Positions 44,899-53,595 of a stretch of 59,203 nt of DNA are shown piece after piece. The notes under the pieces were generated by a model, which saw only the letters and a list, made by a program, of their open reading frames with translations, made no database searches and had not been told where the DNA came from. Source of the DNA: Solirubrobacterales bacterium (GTDB lineage: Bacteria > Actinomycetota > Thermoleophilia > Solirubrobacterales > 70-9); assembly GCA_021323175.1 (NCBI GenBank), contig JAJTCK010000003.1, positions 1-59,203 on the forward strand, read 5' to 3'. Position 1 is the stretch's first letter, and each line of letters begins with the position of its first letter. Position numbers and translations under genes: made by a program.

Positions 44899-45732
44899 TC
44901 AGTCCTGCAGCGATACCCCGATGATCGCGAGGCGGCGGTTCAGCGCGTTCAGGCCGAATTCCGACAGCGCGCCCTGGTCGATCCCGAGGGCTTCGAACGC
45001 CACGTCCCCCGGCGGCGACAATGACTCGGCGACGGCGGGCAACAGCTCGATCAGCCGGTCACGCACCACCTGGGCCAGGGCCGGCTCTTCTGCGACCGCT
45101 TCGCGGAGGAACCACGTCCCGTAGGCAATGTGTCGCTGCTCGTCGGCGGCGATGCGACCGTATCCGTCAGCGAAGCCCGGCAGCAGCCCACGCTCGCGCA
45201 GCAGGCCCAGCAGGAAGTGGGAGGTGACGAGTCCGAGAGTCCCCTCGATCACCATGTGGTAGATCGTCACGAACCCGACCTTCGCCTCGCGATCGGAGGG
45301 ATCGAGCCGCAACCGCTCGTGCGCCTCGACGAGCGCCTCGTCGAAGATGCGCCTGAACGGGTCGCTGAGGACCGTGCGGGCGCGCTCGACGTGGGCGGCG
45401 ATCGCCGCGGGATCGGCGATCACCTCGTTCTGGAAGCGCGCGTAGAACTGCATGTGCCGGACCTCGTCAACGAGCTGGGTCGCGAGGTAGCTCCCCTCCT
45501 CCTCGTCGTCCTGGGCCAGGACCAGCCCGCAGAACTGGGTCGAGATCCGCTCCTCGGCCACCATCAGCGAGCTGAGCGCGAACTGCAGCAGTTGCCGCTC
45601 GCCGTCGTCGAGAGCAGCCCAGTCCGCCGGGTCGCCCGCGAGGTCGATGTCCTGCGCTGCCCAGTGCGCAGTCTCCCAGTCCAGATAGAGGCCCTGTGGG
45701 TCCTTGAGCGAGAGCGCGGCGCCCGAGCCCAT
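44899..45732 (-). CDS. R2-like (ribonucleotide-reductase small-subunit-like) ferritin-fold oxidase
   Basis: This 277-residue protein has six carboxylate/His metal ligands: AEERISTQF, DEVRHMQF, MVIEGTLG and DEQRHIAYG. The spacings of the last two (35 and 38 residues from the third) equal those of R2lox proteins. A Tyr five residues before the Glu of IYHMVIEG corresponds to R2lox Tyr162, and Ile takes the place of Val71 in the crosslink partner position. The ATG at 45732 overlaps the rapZ stop (TGATG). No nrdA is nearby, so it is more likely an R2lox-type oxidase than a reductase subunit. The function is not known. Confidence 0.72.
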   Translation of the reverse strand: MGSGAALSLKDPQGLYLDWETAHWAAQDIDLAGDPADWAALDDGERQLLQFALSSLMVAEERISTQFCGLVLAQDDEEEGSYLATQLVDEVRHMQFYARFQNEVIADPAAIAAHVERARTVLSDPFRRIFDEALVEAHERLRLDPSDREAKVGFVTIYHMVIEGTLGLVTSHFLLGLLRERGLLPGFADGYGRIAADEQRHIAYGTWFLREAVAEEPALAQVVRDRLIELLPAVAESLSPPGDVAFEALGIDQGALSEFGLNALNRRLAIIGVSLQD

Positions 45733-46712
45733 CAGGCGATGTCGAGGTCCCTGTGGACGACGCGGAGCTTGACGTCGTCGCGTACGCCGATCTCGCGGGC
45801 GATGCGGTCGGCGACGGTGATCGAGCGGTGCCGGCCGCCGGTGCAACCCACCGCGATCGTCAGATGCTGCTTTCCCTCGGCCACGTATGCGGGCACCAAA
45901 AACTCCAACAGCGGCATCAGGCGGCCATAGAACTCACCGGCCTGGGTACCTGACTCGACGTACTGGACGACCTCGGCGTCCTGACCCGTCATCGGCCGCA
46001 GGCGCTGGTTGTAGTAGGGGTTCGGCAGGAAGCGCACGTCCAAGGTCAGGTCGGCATCCCTGGGCGGGCCGTTCTTGAAGCCGAAGGTGAGCAGCGTCAG
46101 CGCAAGCTGGTTCTCCTCCCGCTCGCGCCCGATCAGCTCCGTGGCGATGCGCCGGCGCAGCGCCCCGCCGGTCAGGTCCGTCGTGTCTATGACCACGTCT
46201 GCCAACTCGCGCAGGGGGGCCAGCATGCTGCGGTCCTCGCGGACTCCGTCCACGATACGGCCGCTCCGCGCCAGCGGATGGCGGCGGCGCGTCTCCTTGT
46301 AGCGGTGCAGCAGCGTCTCCTCGTCGGCCTCCAGGAACAGAACCTTCAGGTCAAGGGCGCTGCCGCGCAACTCGCCCAGCACGGCGATCAGGTCATCGAA
46401 GTATTCTCCGCCGCGGACGTCGGTGACCACCGCGGCCCTCTCGACCCCGCTGCCGTCGAAGCTGAACAGCTCGCCGAGGGCGCCGATCATGCGGGGGGGC
46501 AGGTTGTCGACGCAGAAATAGCCGCCGTCCTCGAACGCGGCGATCGCCTCGGACTTGCCCGCGCCGGAGTGACCGGTGATGACCACCATCTCCACGCTCT
46601 TGCCCTTCGGGGAGGTGCCGTTGCCGTCCCCGCCGGGGGTGGCCTGCGTCGCTCCTTCGCCCGGGTCGCCGTGCCTCGAAGCGGGATCCGATGAAGCGGT
46701 CCTGGGCGACAT
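45732..46712 (-). CDS. rapZ: RNase adapter protein RapZ (UPF0042 nucleotide-binding)
   Basis: This 326-residue P-loop protein has Walker A in VVITGHSGAGKSEAIAAFED (about residues 44-63), GYFCVDNLPPRM and the C-terminal signature VGCTGGRHRSITVADRIA. About 40 low-complexity residues (Gly/Pro/Thr-rich) precede the P-loop. ATG at 46712 is in TGATG with uvrC. In enterobacteria RapZ controls GlmZ; in Firmicutes and Actinobacteria its targets are less clear. It normally sits before yvcK and whiA, which are not here. Confidence 0.95.
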   Translation of the reverse strand: MSPRTASSDPASRHGDPGEGATQATPGGDGNGTSPKGKSVEMVVITGHSGAGKSEAIAAFEDGGYFCVDNLPPRMIGALGELFSFDGSGVERAAVVTDVRGGEYFDDLIAVLGELRGSALDLKVLFLEADEETLLHRYKETRRRHPLARSGRIVDGVREDRSMLAPLRELADVVIDTTDLTGGALRRRIATELIGREREENQLALTLLTFGFKNGPPRDADLTLDVRFLPNPYYNQRLRPMTGQDAEVVQYVESGTQAGEFYGRLMPLLEFLVPAYVAEGKQHLTIAVGCTGGRHRSITVADRIAREIGVRDDVKLRVVHRDLDIA

Positions 46713-48622
46713 CAACCGGCTCTGTTGAGTTGGCGATGGATCTCGCGAGCGAGCTTACCGGGGACCCCGGGCACCGCTTCGAGCTCCTCCCTGCTGGCGC
46801 TCAGCAGGCGGTCCGGTGAGCCGAAATGCCGCAGCAGGGCCCGCTTGCGGGCGGGGCCGACGCCGCGCACTCCGTCCAGGACCGATGCGGTCATCGCCTG
46901 ATCGCGACGGTTGCGATGGAACGTGATCGCGAAGCGGTGTGCCTCGTCGCGGATCCGTTGGAGCGTCCTGAGCGCCTCGGAGTCGCGCGCAAGCAGCACC
47001 GGCGCCGAGCGCCCCGGCACGAAGATCTCCTCGATCCGTTTCGCGAGGCTGATCACCGAGACACCCCGTTCGGTCAGCGGCTCGAGGACCCCGAGGCCCG
47101 CCGAGAGTTGGCCCTTGCCGCCGTCAATCACGATGAGGTCGGGCAGCGCCGCGAAGCTGTCATCGCGATTCGCGTCGTGCGGGGACAGGTCCGCCTGCTC
47201 CAGATAGCGGCCGAGCCTGCGGGTCAGCACCTCGCGCATGGCGGCGAAGTCGTCCGGGCCGCCGTTTTCACGTTCGCCGTCCCCGCGAATCTTGAACTTG
47301 CGGTAGTCGGACTTCTTGGCTACCCCGCCCTCGAAGACGACCATCGCCGCGACCGTGTGGGTCTCCCCCAGGTTCGAGATGTCGTAGGCCTCGATCCTGA
47401 CCGGCAGCCTTTCCAGGCTCAGCTCCGACTGCAGCGAGTTCAGGGCCTCCGCGCGCCGCTGGCGGCCATGCTCGCGTCGCAGGCGGTCCTGGGCCAGAGC
47501 CAGCTGGGCGTTGCGCTCGGCCAGCTCGCGCAGGCGGCGCAGGTCGCCGCGCTCGGCCATCCGCACCTCGACCGACGAGTCGCGTTCGCTGCCAAGGGCC
47601 TCGGCCAGGACGTCCGTGCGGCCCTTGAGCTCCGGGCCGACCACCACCCTCGGTGGTACGGACGGAGCGGCGGTGTAGTACTGGAGCAGGAAGCTCTCCG
47701 CGACCTCACCAGCCTCCCGCTCCTCGCCGCCCGCCAGGTAGAAGCCCTGTCGCTCGGCCAGCACCCCATCGCGCACCTGGAAGACCTGCGCGTTCGCGTC
47801 GGTCCCCTCGACCGCCACGCCGATCAGATCGGCGCTGCCCATGGAGCTCCCGGCCACCCGCTGGCGCTCCATCAGGCTGTTGACGGCCGCCAGGCGGTCG
47901 CGAAAGAGCACGGCGCGCTCGAAGTCCTGGGCCTCGGAGGCCTGGGCCATCCGGGACTCCAGGTCGTTCGCGATCTCGCGGTAGCGCCCCGAGAGGAAGT
48001 CCACGATCCCGTCGATGTTGGCCCGGTACTCCTCGCGGTCGATGTACCCGACGCACGGCGCCTGGCAGCGCTTGATGTAGTAGTCGAGGCAGGGCACGCC
48101 CGAGCGGCGGCCGGGCTCCGGCCCTTCGCATGTCCGGTACTGAAAGAGCTTGCCCAGCAGGTCGAGCGTCTCGCGAACCCGCTTGGCCGAGGAGAACGGC
48201 CCGAAGTAGGCGCGATTGGGCCTGTGACGCTCACGCGTGAAGTAGACGCGCGGAAAGTCCTCGTCAAGGCTGATCCCGATGTACGGATAGGACTTGTCGT
48301 CCCGCAGCCTGATGTTGAACCGCGGACGCAGCCGCTTGATGAAGCTCTGCTCGGCCAGCAGGGCCTCGGCCTCCGTCTGGGTGACCAGCGTCTCGATCGA
48401 GTCGACCTGGGCGAGCATCCCGGTCGTGCCGCCCAGACCGGCCCCGAGGCCGCCTCCCTTGCCCGAGAAGTGGCTCGCGACCCGCTTGCGGATCGAGTTC
48501 GCCTTGCCGACGTATAGCGCCGCGCCGTCGCCGTCCCGGAAGACGTAGACCCCCGGGGAATCGGGCAGCTCACGGCGCTGCTGGTCCACCTTCTCGCGTC
48601 TCTGTGCAGCGTCGTCAGGCAT
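46712..48622 (-). CDS. uvrC: excinuclease ABC subunit C
   Basis: This 636-residue nuclease makes the two incisions of nucleotide-excision repair. The N-terminal GIY-YIG domain is seen in DSPGVYVFRDGDGAALYVGK (about residues 21-40) and the UvrBC-contact region with IDGIVDFLSGRYREIANDLE. The C-terminal RNase H-like nuclease has DLIVIDGGKGQLSAGLGVLE, then tandem HhH motifs (LDGVRGVGPARKRALLRHFG, LEAVPGVPGKLAREIHRQL). ATG at 48622 matches the family N-terminus, whereas the 11 preceding codons do not. It starts the uvrC-rapZ-oxidase operon. Confidence 0.96.
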   Translation of the reverse strand: MPDDAAQRREKVDQQRRELPDSPGVYVFRDGDGAALYVGKANSIRKRVASHFSGKGGGLGAGLGGTTGMLAQVDSIETLVTQTEAEALLAEQSFIKRLRPRFNIRLRDDKSYPYIGISLDEDFPRVYFTRERHRPNRAYFGPFSSAKRVRETLDLLGKLFQYRTCEGPEPGRRSGVPCLDYYIKRCQAPCVGYIDREEYRANIDGIVDFLSGRYREIANDLESRMAQASEAQDFERAVLFRDRLAAVNSLMERQRVAGSSMGSADLIGVAVEGTDANAQVFQVRDGVLAERQGFYLAGGEEREAGEVAESFLLQYYTAAPSVPPRVVVGPELKGRTDVLAEALGSERDSSVEVRMAERGDLRRLRELAERNAQLALAQDRLRREHGRQRRAEALNSLQSELSLERLPVRIEAYDISNLGETHTVAAMVVFEGGVAKKSDYRKFKIRGDGERENGGPDDFAAMREVLTRRLGRYLEQADLSPHDANRDDSFAALPDLIVIDGGKGQLSAGLGVLEPLTERGVSVISLAKRIEEIFVPGRSAPVLLARDSEALRTLQRIRDEAHRFAITFHRNRRDQAMTASVLDGVRGVGPARKRALLRHFGSPDRLLSASREELEAVPGVPGKLAREIHRQLNRAG

Positions 48623-48647
48623 GAGACAAGGGTAGGCTCCGCGCTCC

Positions 48648-49460
48648 ATGGCCACTCCCCCTGAGCTTCAGCGGCTGAAGATCACCGCGGACGGCCCGAT
48701 CGGGACGCTTACCCTCGACCGCCCCGAGGAGATGAACGCCATGGACCCCGTGCTGATCGGGGAGCTGACGGTGGCCGCCGCCTGGCTGGCGGACCGCGCC
48801 CCGTTCCGGGCGCTGATCGTCACTGGCGCCGGCCGGGCCTTCTCGGCCGGGGGCGACGTCAACTGGTTCATGAAGGGCCTCGAGGACCCCGAGCACGACC
48901 TGCCCGCCGACGTGCGCCGGGGCGCCGAGGTACTGCACCAGGCGATCGTCGACCTGCGCCGGATCCCGTACCCGGTGATCGCCGCCGTCAACGGCGCGGC
49001 GGCCGGAGCGGGTTTCTCGCTCGCCCTGATGTGTGACCTGCGCATCGCCGCGGCCGAGGCGGTCTTCGTGGTCGCCTACGGCCGGATCGGGGCCTCGCCC
49101 GACGGTGGAATGACCTACTTCCTCCCGCGCGTGGTCGGCCCGGCCAGGGCGCTGCAGCTGGCCTTCGAGGATCCAGTCATCGACGCGAACGCTGCGCTCG
49201 AGTTGGGACTGGTGAGCCGGGTGGTGCCTGGCGAGGAGCTGCTCGACGCCGCTCACGCCAAGGCCGAGGAGCTGGCGCAGAAGGCCCCCCATTACATGCG
49301 GATGGCCAAGCGTCTGATCAACGAGAGCATCGAGCACTCGCTCACCGACCACCTGCAGCTGGAGCGCCACGGGATCGCAGACAGCATGGGGACCGAGGAC
49401 CTGCGCCGGGGCGTGACCGCGTTCAAGGCCGGCGAGTCGCCCGAGTTCAAGGGCGACTGA
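48648..49460 (+). CDS. enoyl-CoA hydratase/isomerase family protein
   Basis: This 270-residue crotonase-fold protein has a full N-terminus (LTLDRPEEMNAMDPVLIGEL), the oxyanion-hole block VTGAGRAFSAGGDVNWFMKG, AAVNGAAAGAGFSLALMCDL and the catalytic-site region GASPDGGMTYFLPR. The first catalytic acid position is replaced by Gly/Ala-rich sequence as in many isomerase relatives, so either hydratase or isomerase activity is possible. The tail GESPEFKGD matches the family. ATG at 48648 is 25 nt from the divergent uvrC start. Confidence 0.9.
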   Translation: MATPPELQRLKITADGPIGTLTLDRPEEMNAMDPVLIGELTVAAAWLADRAPFRALIVTGAGRAFSAGGDVNWFMKGLEDPEHDLPADVRRGAEVLHQAIVDLRRIPYPVIAAVNGAAAGAGFSLALMCDLRIAAAEAVFVVAYGRIGASPDGGMTYFLPRVVGPARALQLAFEDPVIDANAALELGLVSRVVPGEELLDAAHAKAEELAQKAPHYMRMAKRLINESIEHSLTDHLQLERHGIADSMGTEDLRRGVTAFKAGESPEFKGD

Positions 49461-49557
49461 CGACACGGCGCCCGGAGCGTGCGATTCCCCGGGAATATCC
49501 GGGCCGCTGGAGCGTCTTGACTAGAGTCCGATCGGAACTACCCGGAAAGGAACTGCG

Positions 49558-49986
49558 ATGAAGAGAGCCTCAGTTGTGCTCGTCGCCGTCGCGCTCGCGC
49601 TGTTCGGCCTGACTGCGTGCGGAGACGACGATGACGACGACGCCACCACGGCGGCCGAGGAGACGACCACCGAGGAGGCCGCCGGGGGCGGCGGCGGGGG
49701 CGGCGGGACGATCGACATCTCAGCGGCGGCCGAGGGCATCGCATACGACCAGGATGCGGTCGACGCCGCTGCCGGCACCGTGACGGTCAATTTCGACAAC
49801 CCCGCGGCGACCCCGCACGACGTGGCGGTCGAGGACGAGAGCGGCAGCCAGATCGGCAAGACCGACGTGATCTCCGAGTCGACGGCCTCAACGACCGTGG
49901 ACCTGCAGCCGGGGAACTACACGTTCTTCTGCACCGTTGACGGGCACCGCGAACAGGGCATGGAAGGGACGATCACGGTCAACTAG
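49558..49986 (+). CDS. cupredoxin (plastocyanin-like) lipoprotein
   Basis: This 142-residue exported protein has a signal peptide with lipobox LTAC (about residue 21). An Asp/Thr/Gly-rich linker follows, then a small blue copper domain: VTVNFDNPAATPHDVAVED with the first His, and FFCTVDGHREQGMEGTITV with Cys, His and Met (about residues 122-134). The four ligands H-C-H-M are complete, so it probably transfers electrons outside the membrane. GGAAAGGA precedes ATG 49558. A strong hairpin follows the stop. No oxidase partner is near. Confidence 0.92.
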   Translation: MKRASVVLVAVALALFGLTACGDDDDDDATTAAEETTTEEAAGGGGGGGGTIDISAAAEGIAYDQDAVDAAAGTVTVNFDNPAATPHDVAVEDESGSQIGKTDVISESTASTTVDLQPGNYTFFCTVDGHREQGMEGTITVN

Positions 49987-49995
49987 CGACGGCGA

Positions 49996-50022
49996 AGGCG
50001 CGCGGGTCCTGCCCGCGCGCCT
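49996..50022. terminator. hairpin terminator after the cupredoxin gene
   Basis: AGGCGCGCGGG-TCCTG-CCCGCGCGCCT gives an 11-bp stem. It lies 10 nt after the cupredoxin stop and 12 nt before the end of the convergent MaoC-like gene, so it may serve both. Confidence 0.7.
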
Positions 50023-50033
50023 GCCCTTCTGCC

Positions 50034-50528
50034 TTACTCGGGCAGCGCTCGGCCGACCGAGTCGGCGACGCAGCAGGGCTTCTCGTTGTCCTCGACTTCC
50101 AGCGTGAAACGGGTGACTATCTGCCACCAGCCGCCGCCGACGTCCTCGACCTCGACGACCTCGGCGCTGGCCCTGACCTTCGCGCCGGCAGGGACCGGAG
50201 CCGGGAAGCGCACCTTGTTCCAGCCATAGTTGACGCCGAGCTTGAAGCCGGTCGACTGCAGCAGGTCCTTTCGGAACCCGTCGATCAGCGACAGCGTCAG
50301 GTTGCCGTGCGCGACCGTCGTCCCGAACGGGCTCTCGGCTTTGGCGCGCTCGACGTCCACGTGGATCCACTGGTCGTCTCCTGACAGCTCGGCGAAGGCG
50401 TCTATGTCCTTCTGGGTGACCTGCCGCCACTCGCCGGGCCCGATCGTCTCTCCGACGAGTCCCTTGAGCCCCTCGATCCCCTCTACCTGCACGGCGGTCA
50501 CGCCGAGCAGCCTACCGAGCAGACGCAT
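50034..50528 (-). CDS. MaoC-like hotdog dehydratase
   Basis: This protein of up to 164 residues belongs to the R-specific enoyl-CoA hydratase (MaoC) superfamily. The hydratase-2 motif is visible in FAELSGDDQWIHVDVERA (about residues 45-62) followed by GTTVAHGNLTLSL. The C-terminal half has NYGWNKVRFPAPVPAGAKVR. It probably hydrates an enoyl-CoA in the cytoplasm. ATG 50528 is used, though GTG 50501, nearer the conserved region, is possible. It is convergent with the cupredoxin gene. Confidence 0.88.
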   Translation of the reverse strand: MRLLGRLLGVTAVQVEGIEGLKGLVGETIGPGEWRQVTQKDIDAFAELSGDDQWIHVDVERAKAESPFGTTVAHGNLTLSLIDGFRKDLLQSTGFKLGVNYGWNKVRFPAPVPAGAKVRASAEVVEVEDVGGGWWQIVTRFTLEVEDNEKPCCVADSVGRALPE

Positions 50529-50643
50529 TTGTACAGCGACCGGACGCTACAGATCTTGTGAAAGGGCTATAGATACGGCTTGACAGCGGGCCTTGATGCT
50601 TCCTAGAGGGCCCCCGACTGACGGATTGAGAGGAGACATACGA

Positions 50644-51942
50644 ATGCGAGGTCTCATGACCAAGAGGTTCCTCGCCGCCAGCGCCGGTCTGGTTCTCGTT
50701 CTCGGCGTCGCGGCCTGCGGAGACGATGACGATGACGACGGTGGTGGAGGCGGTGGAGAGGCGACGCTCGACCTGACGATCGGGGACTCGATCCCGCTCA
50801 CGGGCGACCTTTCTGACTTCGGGCCCCCGGGCCAAAAGGCCGCTGACATGGCCATCGTCGAGATCAATAAGGCAATCGATCAAGCGGGTGTGGATCACAC
50901 CGTCAACATCGTGCACGAGGACAACGAAACCAACCCGCAGGCGGCGGTGCAGGCGGCCCGGAAGCTCGTCGACTCCGACGGGGCCTCATGCCTTGCCGGC
51001 GCCTGGGCATCCGCCGACACGATCCCGACGGCTCAGTCCGTTTCGATCCCTGGCGGCGTCCTGCAGATCACGCCGGCCTCGACCGCCGATGAGATCACCG
51101 ACATCGATGACGACGGGCTGCTCAACCGCACCAGCCCGCCGGACAGGTTCCAGGGTCCGACGCTCGCGCAGGTCATCGGAGACGACCTGGGTAGCGCGGA
51201 GGGCAAGGTGGTGAACATCGGAGCCCGCAACGATCCATACGGCGAGGGCCTCGCCGGCACCTTCAGCGATGCCTGGGAGGAGCTGGGGGGAACAATCGGA
51301 GCTGAAGTCCTCTACGAGCCCGAGCAGCCAAGCTACAACTCCGAGGCTGCGGAGATCACCTCCGGCAATCCCGATGTAATCGTGATCATCGATTTCCCGG
51401 AGACCTTCATCAAGGTCGCGCCGGCTCTCGAGCGAACCGGCAACTGGGATCCGACCAAGGCATGGGGCACGGACGGCCTGTACTCGGGTGACCTGGCGGC
51501 TGACATCGGCGCCTCAGGCGAGGGATTCCGCGGGACGTTCCCCGGTGCTCCCGAGGGTGTGGAGCAGGCTGCTGCCTTCGACGAGTTGTGGAACGAGTCG
51601 GAGCCGAGGGACGTCGAGCGCCTGGCGTTCGATGCCCAGCAGTTCGACGCCGTGATGCTCTGCTACCTGGCAGCCGTGGCCGCTGGATCCACGGACGGAC
51701 AGGAGATGGCGGACGCGGTGGTGGACCTGAGTGCTCCGGGCGGTACCGAGTACACCTGGGAGCAGCTCCCCGAGGCGATCGATGCGCTTCAGAATGGAGA
51801 CGACATCGACTATCAGGGAGCCGCCGGCTCGATCGACCTGAACGAGGATGGCGACGCCACCGGCGAGGTCTACGACCTCTACACGTTCAAGGGTGGCAGC
51901 GCTGACGTGACCGGCGAGGCCAAGGTGGTCCTCCCCGAGTAA
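50644..51942 (+). CDS. branched-chain amino-acid ABC transporter substrate-binding lipoprotein (LivK type)
   Basis: This 432-residue periplasmic-type binding protein has a lipoprotein signal (FLAASAGLVLVLGVAACGDD, lipobox VAAC). A Asp/Gly linker precedes a type I periplasmic-binding fold (IGDSIPLTGDLSDFGPPGQK, IVHEDNETNPQAAVQAARKL, DVIVIIDFPETFIKVAPAL). ATG at 50644 has AGAGGAG 8 nt upstream. It is convergent with the livHMGF operon, with a bidirectional terminator between. A TTGACA-like -35 at 50580-50585 may belong to its promoter. The ligand may be an amino acid, amide or other small molecule. Confidence 0.92.
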   Translation: MRGLMTKRFLAASAGLVLVLGVAACGDDDDDDGGGGGGEATLDLTIGDSIPLTGDLSDFGPPGQKAADMAIVEINKAIDQAGVDHTVNIVHEDNETNPQAAVQAARKLVDSDGASCLAGAWASADTIPTAQSVSIPGGVLQITPASTADEITDIDDDGLLNRTSPPDRFQGPTLAQVIGDDLGSAEGKVVNIGARNDPYGEGLAGTFSDAWEELGGTIGAEVLYEPEQPSYNSEAAEITSGNPDVIVIIDFPETFIKVAPALERTGNWDPTKAWGTDGLYSGDLAADIGASGEGFRGTFPGAPEGVEQAAAFDELWNESEPRDVERLAFDAQQFDAVMLCYLAAVAAGSTDGQEMADAVVDLSAPGGTEYTWEQLPEAIDALQNGDDIDYQGAAGSIDLNEDGDATGEVYDLYTFKGGSADVTGEAKVVLPE

Positions 51943-51967
51943 CGCAGCAAGCGAAAAGCGCAGCGAG

Positions 51968-51996
51968 AACGGCCGGGGCTCACCGCCCCGGCCGTT
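51968..51996. terminator. bidirectional terminator between livK and livF
   Basis: AACGGCCGGGGC-TCACC-GCCCCGGCCGTT is a perfect 12-bp stem with a 5-nt loop, followed by TCGTTTC on the plus strand. It separates two convergent transcripts of the same transport system. Confidence 0.85.
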
Positions 51997-52027
51997 TCGT
52001 TTCAGATCCTTTCGCACCCCAAGGCGA

Positions 52028-52774
52028 TCAGGAGATGTCGAGTCGGGCGGTTCCGCCCAGATAGAGCTCGGCGACCTTGGGGTCGTCGAGCAGCTCCCGG
52101 CCCGGGCCCTCGAATCGATTGCTGCCCAGGTCCAGGACGTAACCCCTGTCGGACATCCCCAGCGCTCGGCGCGCGTTCTGCTCGACCATCACGATCGTCA
52201 CGCCGGCATTGTTGATCTCGTTCACCTTCTCGAAGATGGCCTCGACGAACGCCGGGGCGAGGCCGGCCGAGGGCTCGTCGAGCAGCAGCACGCTCGGCTC
52301 CGGCATCAGGGCCCGGCCCATGGCGAGCATCTGGCGCTCGCCGCCGCTCATCGTCCCGGCGGCCTGGGTATGGCGCTCGCCCAGCCTGGGAAAGATCTCG
52401 TATATGGCCCGAATCCGGTCCTTCGCCCGGCCGCTCTCGAGCGCTCCCATCTCCAGGTTCTCCTCGACCGTGAGGCTCTGGAAGACGTTGTCGAGCTGGG
52501 GGACGTAGCTCATCCCGCGCCGGGTGATCGAGTGGGGTGGCAGACCGGTCAGGTCCTCGCCTCGCAGTACGACTCGTCCCTCCCGCGGAGCGACCAGGCC
52601 GAAGATCGACTTGATCAGGGTCGACTTCCCGGCCCCGTTAGGGCCGATCACGGTGACGATCTCGCCCTCGTTCACGCGCAGGTCGACGTCAGTCAGGATG
52701 TCGACTTCGGGCACGTAGCCCGCGGTGAGCCCTTCGGTGCTGAGCAGCGCGCCGTTCTTCGAGGCTGAGCTCAC
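52028..52774 (-). CDS. livF: branched-chain amino-acid ABC transporter ATP-binding protein LivF
   Basis: This 248-residue ATPase has Walker A VIGPNGAGKSTLIKSIFGLV (about residues 43-62), the signature MSGGERQMLAMGRAL, Walker B VLLLDEPSAGLAP and the LivF-type tail VAELYLGGTARLD. SYVPQLDNVFQSLTVEENLE is the typical Q-loop region. GTG at 52774 overlaps the livG stop by 4 nt. It is the last gene of livHMGF. Confidence 0.94.
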   Translation of the reverse strand: MSSASKNGALLSTEGLTAGYVPEVDILTDVDLRVNEGEIVTVIGPNGAGKSTLIKSIFGLVAPREGRVVLRGEDLTGLPPHSITRRGMSYVPQLDNVFQSLTVEENLEMGALESGRAKDRIRAIYEIFPRLGERHTQAAGTMSGGERQMLAMGRALMPEPSVLLLDEPSAGLAPAFVEAIFEKVNEINNAGVTIVMVEQNARRALGMSDRGYVLDLGSNRFEGPGRELLDDPKVAELYLGGTARLDIS

Positions 52775-53595
52775 GTCGTCGAGTCCTCCTGTGTCTCCCC
52801 CAGGTAGGCATCGATCACCCGCTGGTCGCCGCGGACCTCGTGCGGCTCGCCCTCGGCGATCACCGCGCCCTCCGCCATGACCACGACACGGTCGGAGTGG
52901 TTCATGACCACCTCCATGTCGTGTTCGATGAAGAGGAACGTCACCCCCTGCTCCTTGCGGAGCCGCTGCATGTGTTCGAGCAGCCGCTTGCCCAGTGTCG
53001 GGTTGATGCCGGCCATCGGCTCGTCGAGCAGCAGCAGCTTGGGACGCGCCATCAGCGCACGGGCCAGCTCCAGCAGCTTTCGCTGCCCTCCTGACAGCGT
53101 CCCGGCGTAGGCGTTCGCGAGCTGGGTCAGATTGAAGACCTCGAGCAGCTCCATGGACTGCTCGCGCACCTCGCTCTCGCGCGATCGCACGGCGCCGGGC
53201 CTGACGATCAGGTTCATGAACCGCTCGCCGGGCTGGTCGGGCGCCGCCAACATCATGTTGTCGATCACGGGCATCGCCGCCAGCGACTTGGTGATCTGGA
53301 AGGTCCGGACCATCCCCCGCTGGGCGATCTCGTACGGGGCGTGTCGGAAGATCGAATTTCCGTCGAAGGTGACCGCGCCGCGGTCGCCCTTGTAGAAGCC
53401 GGTGACGACGTTGAACAGCGTCGTCTTGCCCGCGCCGTTGGGCCCGATCAGCGCCGTGATCGAACCCGGCGCGATCCCGAAGGTCGCCCCGTTCACCGCC
53501 TGAATCCCGCCGAAGTGCTTGAAGACGCCGTCCACGTCCAAGAGCGCGCCGTTGCGGGCTTGGGCGGGTGCGCTCTTGGCGGCCGGGCTACTCAC
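52771..53595 (-). CDS. livG: branched-chain amino-acid ABC transporter ATP-binding protein LivG
   Basis: This 274-residue ATPase has LIGPNGAGKTTLFNVVTGFY (about residues 49-68), the LivG-specific VRTFQITKSLAAMPVIDNMM, LSGGQRKLLELARALM, Walker B LLLLDEPMAGINP and the tail VIDAYLGE. The first 15 residues are an Ala/Pro-rich extension, so a later start could apply. GTG at 53595 overlaps livM by 8 nt. Confidence 0.94.
   Translation of the reverse strand: MSSPAAKSAPAQARNGALLDVDGVFKHFGGIQAVNGATFGIAPGSITALIGPNGAGKTTLFNVVTGFYKGDRGAVTFDGNSIFRHAPYEIAQRGMVRTFQITKSLAAMPVIDNMMLAAPDQPGERFMNLIVRPGAVRSRESEVREQSMELLEVFNLTQLANAYAGTLSGGQRKLLELARALMARPKLLLLDEPMAGINPTLGKRLLEHMQRLRKEQGVTFLFIEHDMEVVMNHSDRVVVMAEGAVIAEGEPHEVRGDQRVIDAYLGETQEDSTT

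Noticed and set aside
46826-48517. 563-residue plus-strand frame antisense to uvrC
   Set aside because: UvrC motifs on the minus strand are complete; the other frame has no domain.
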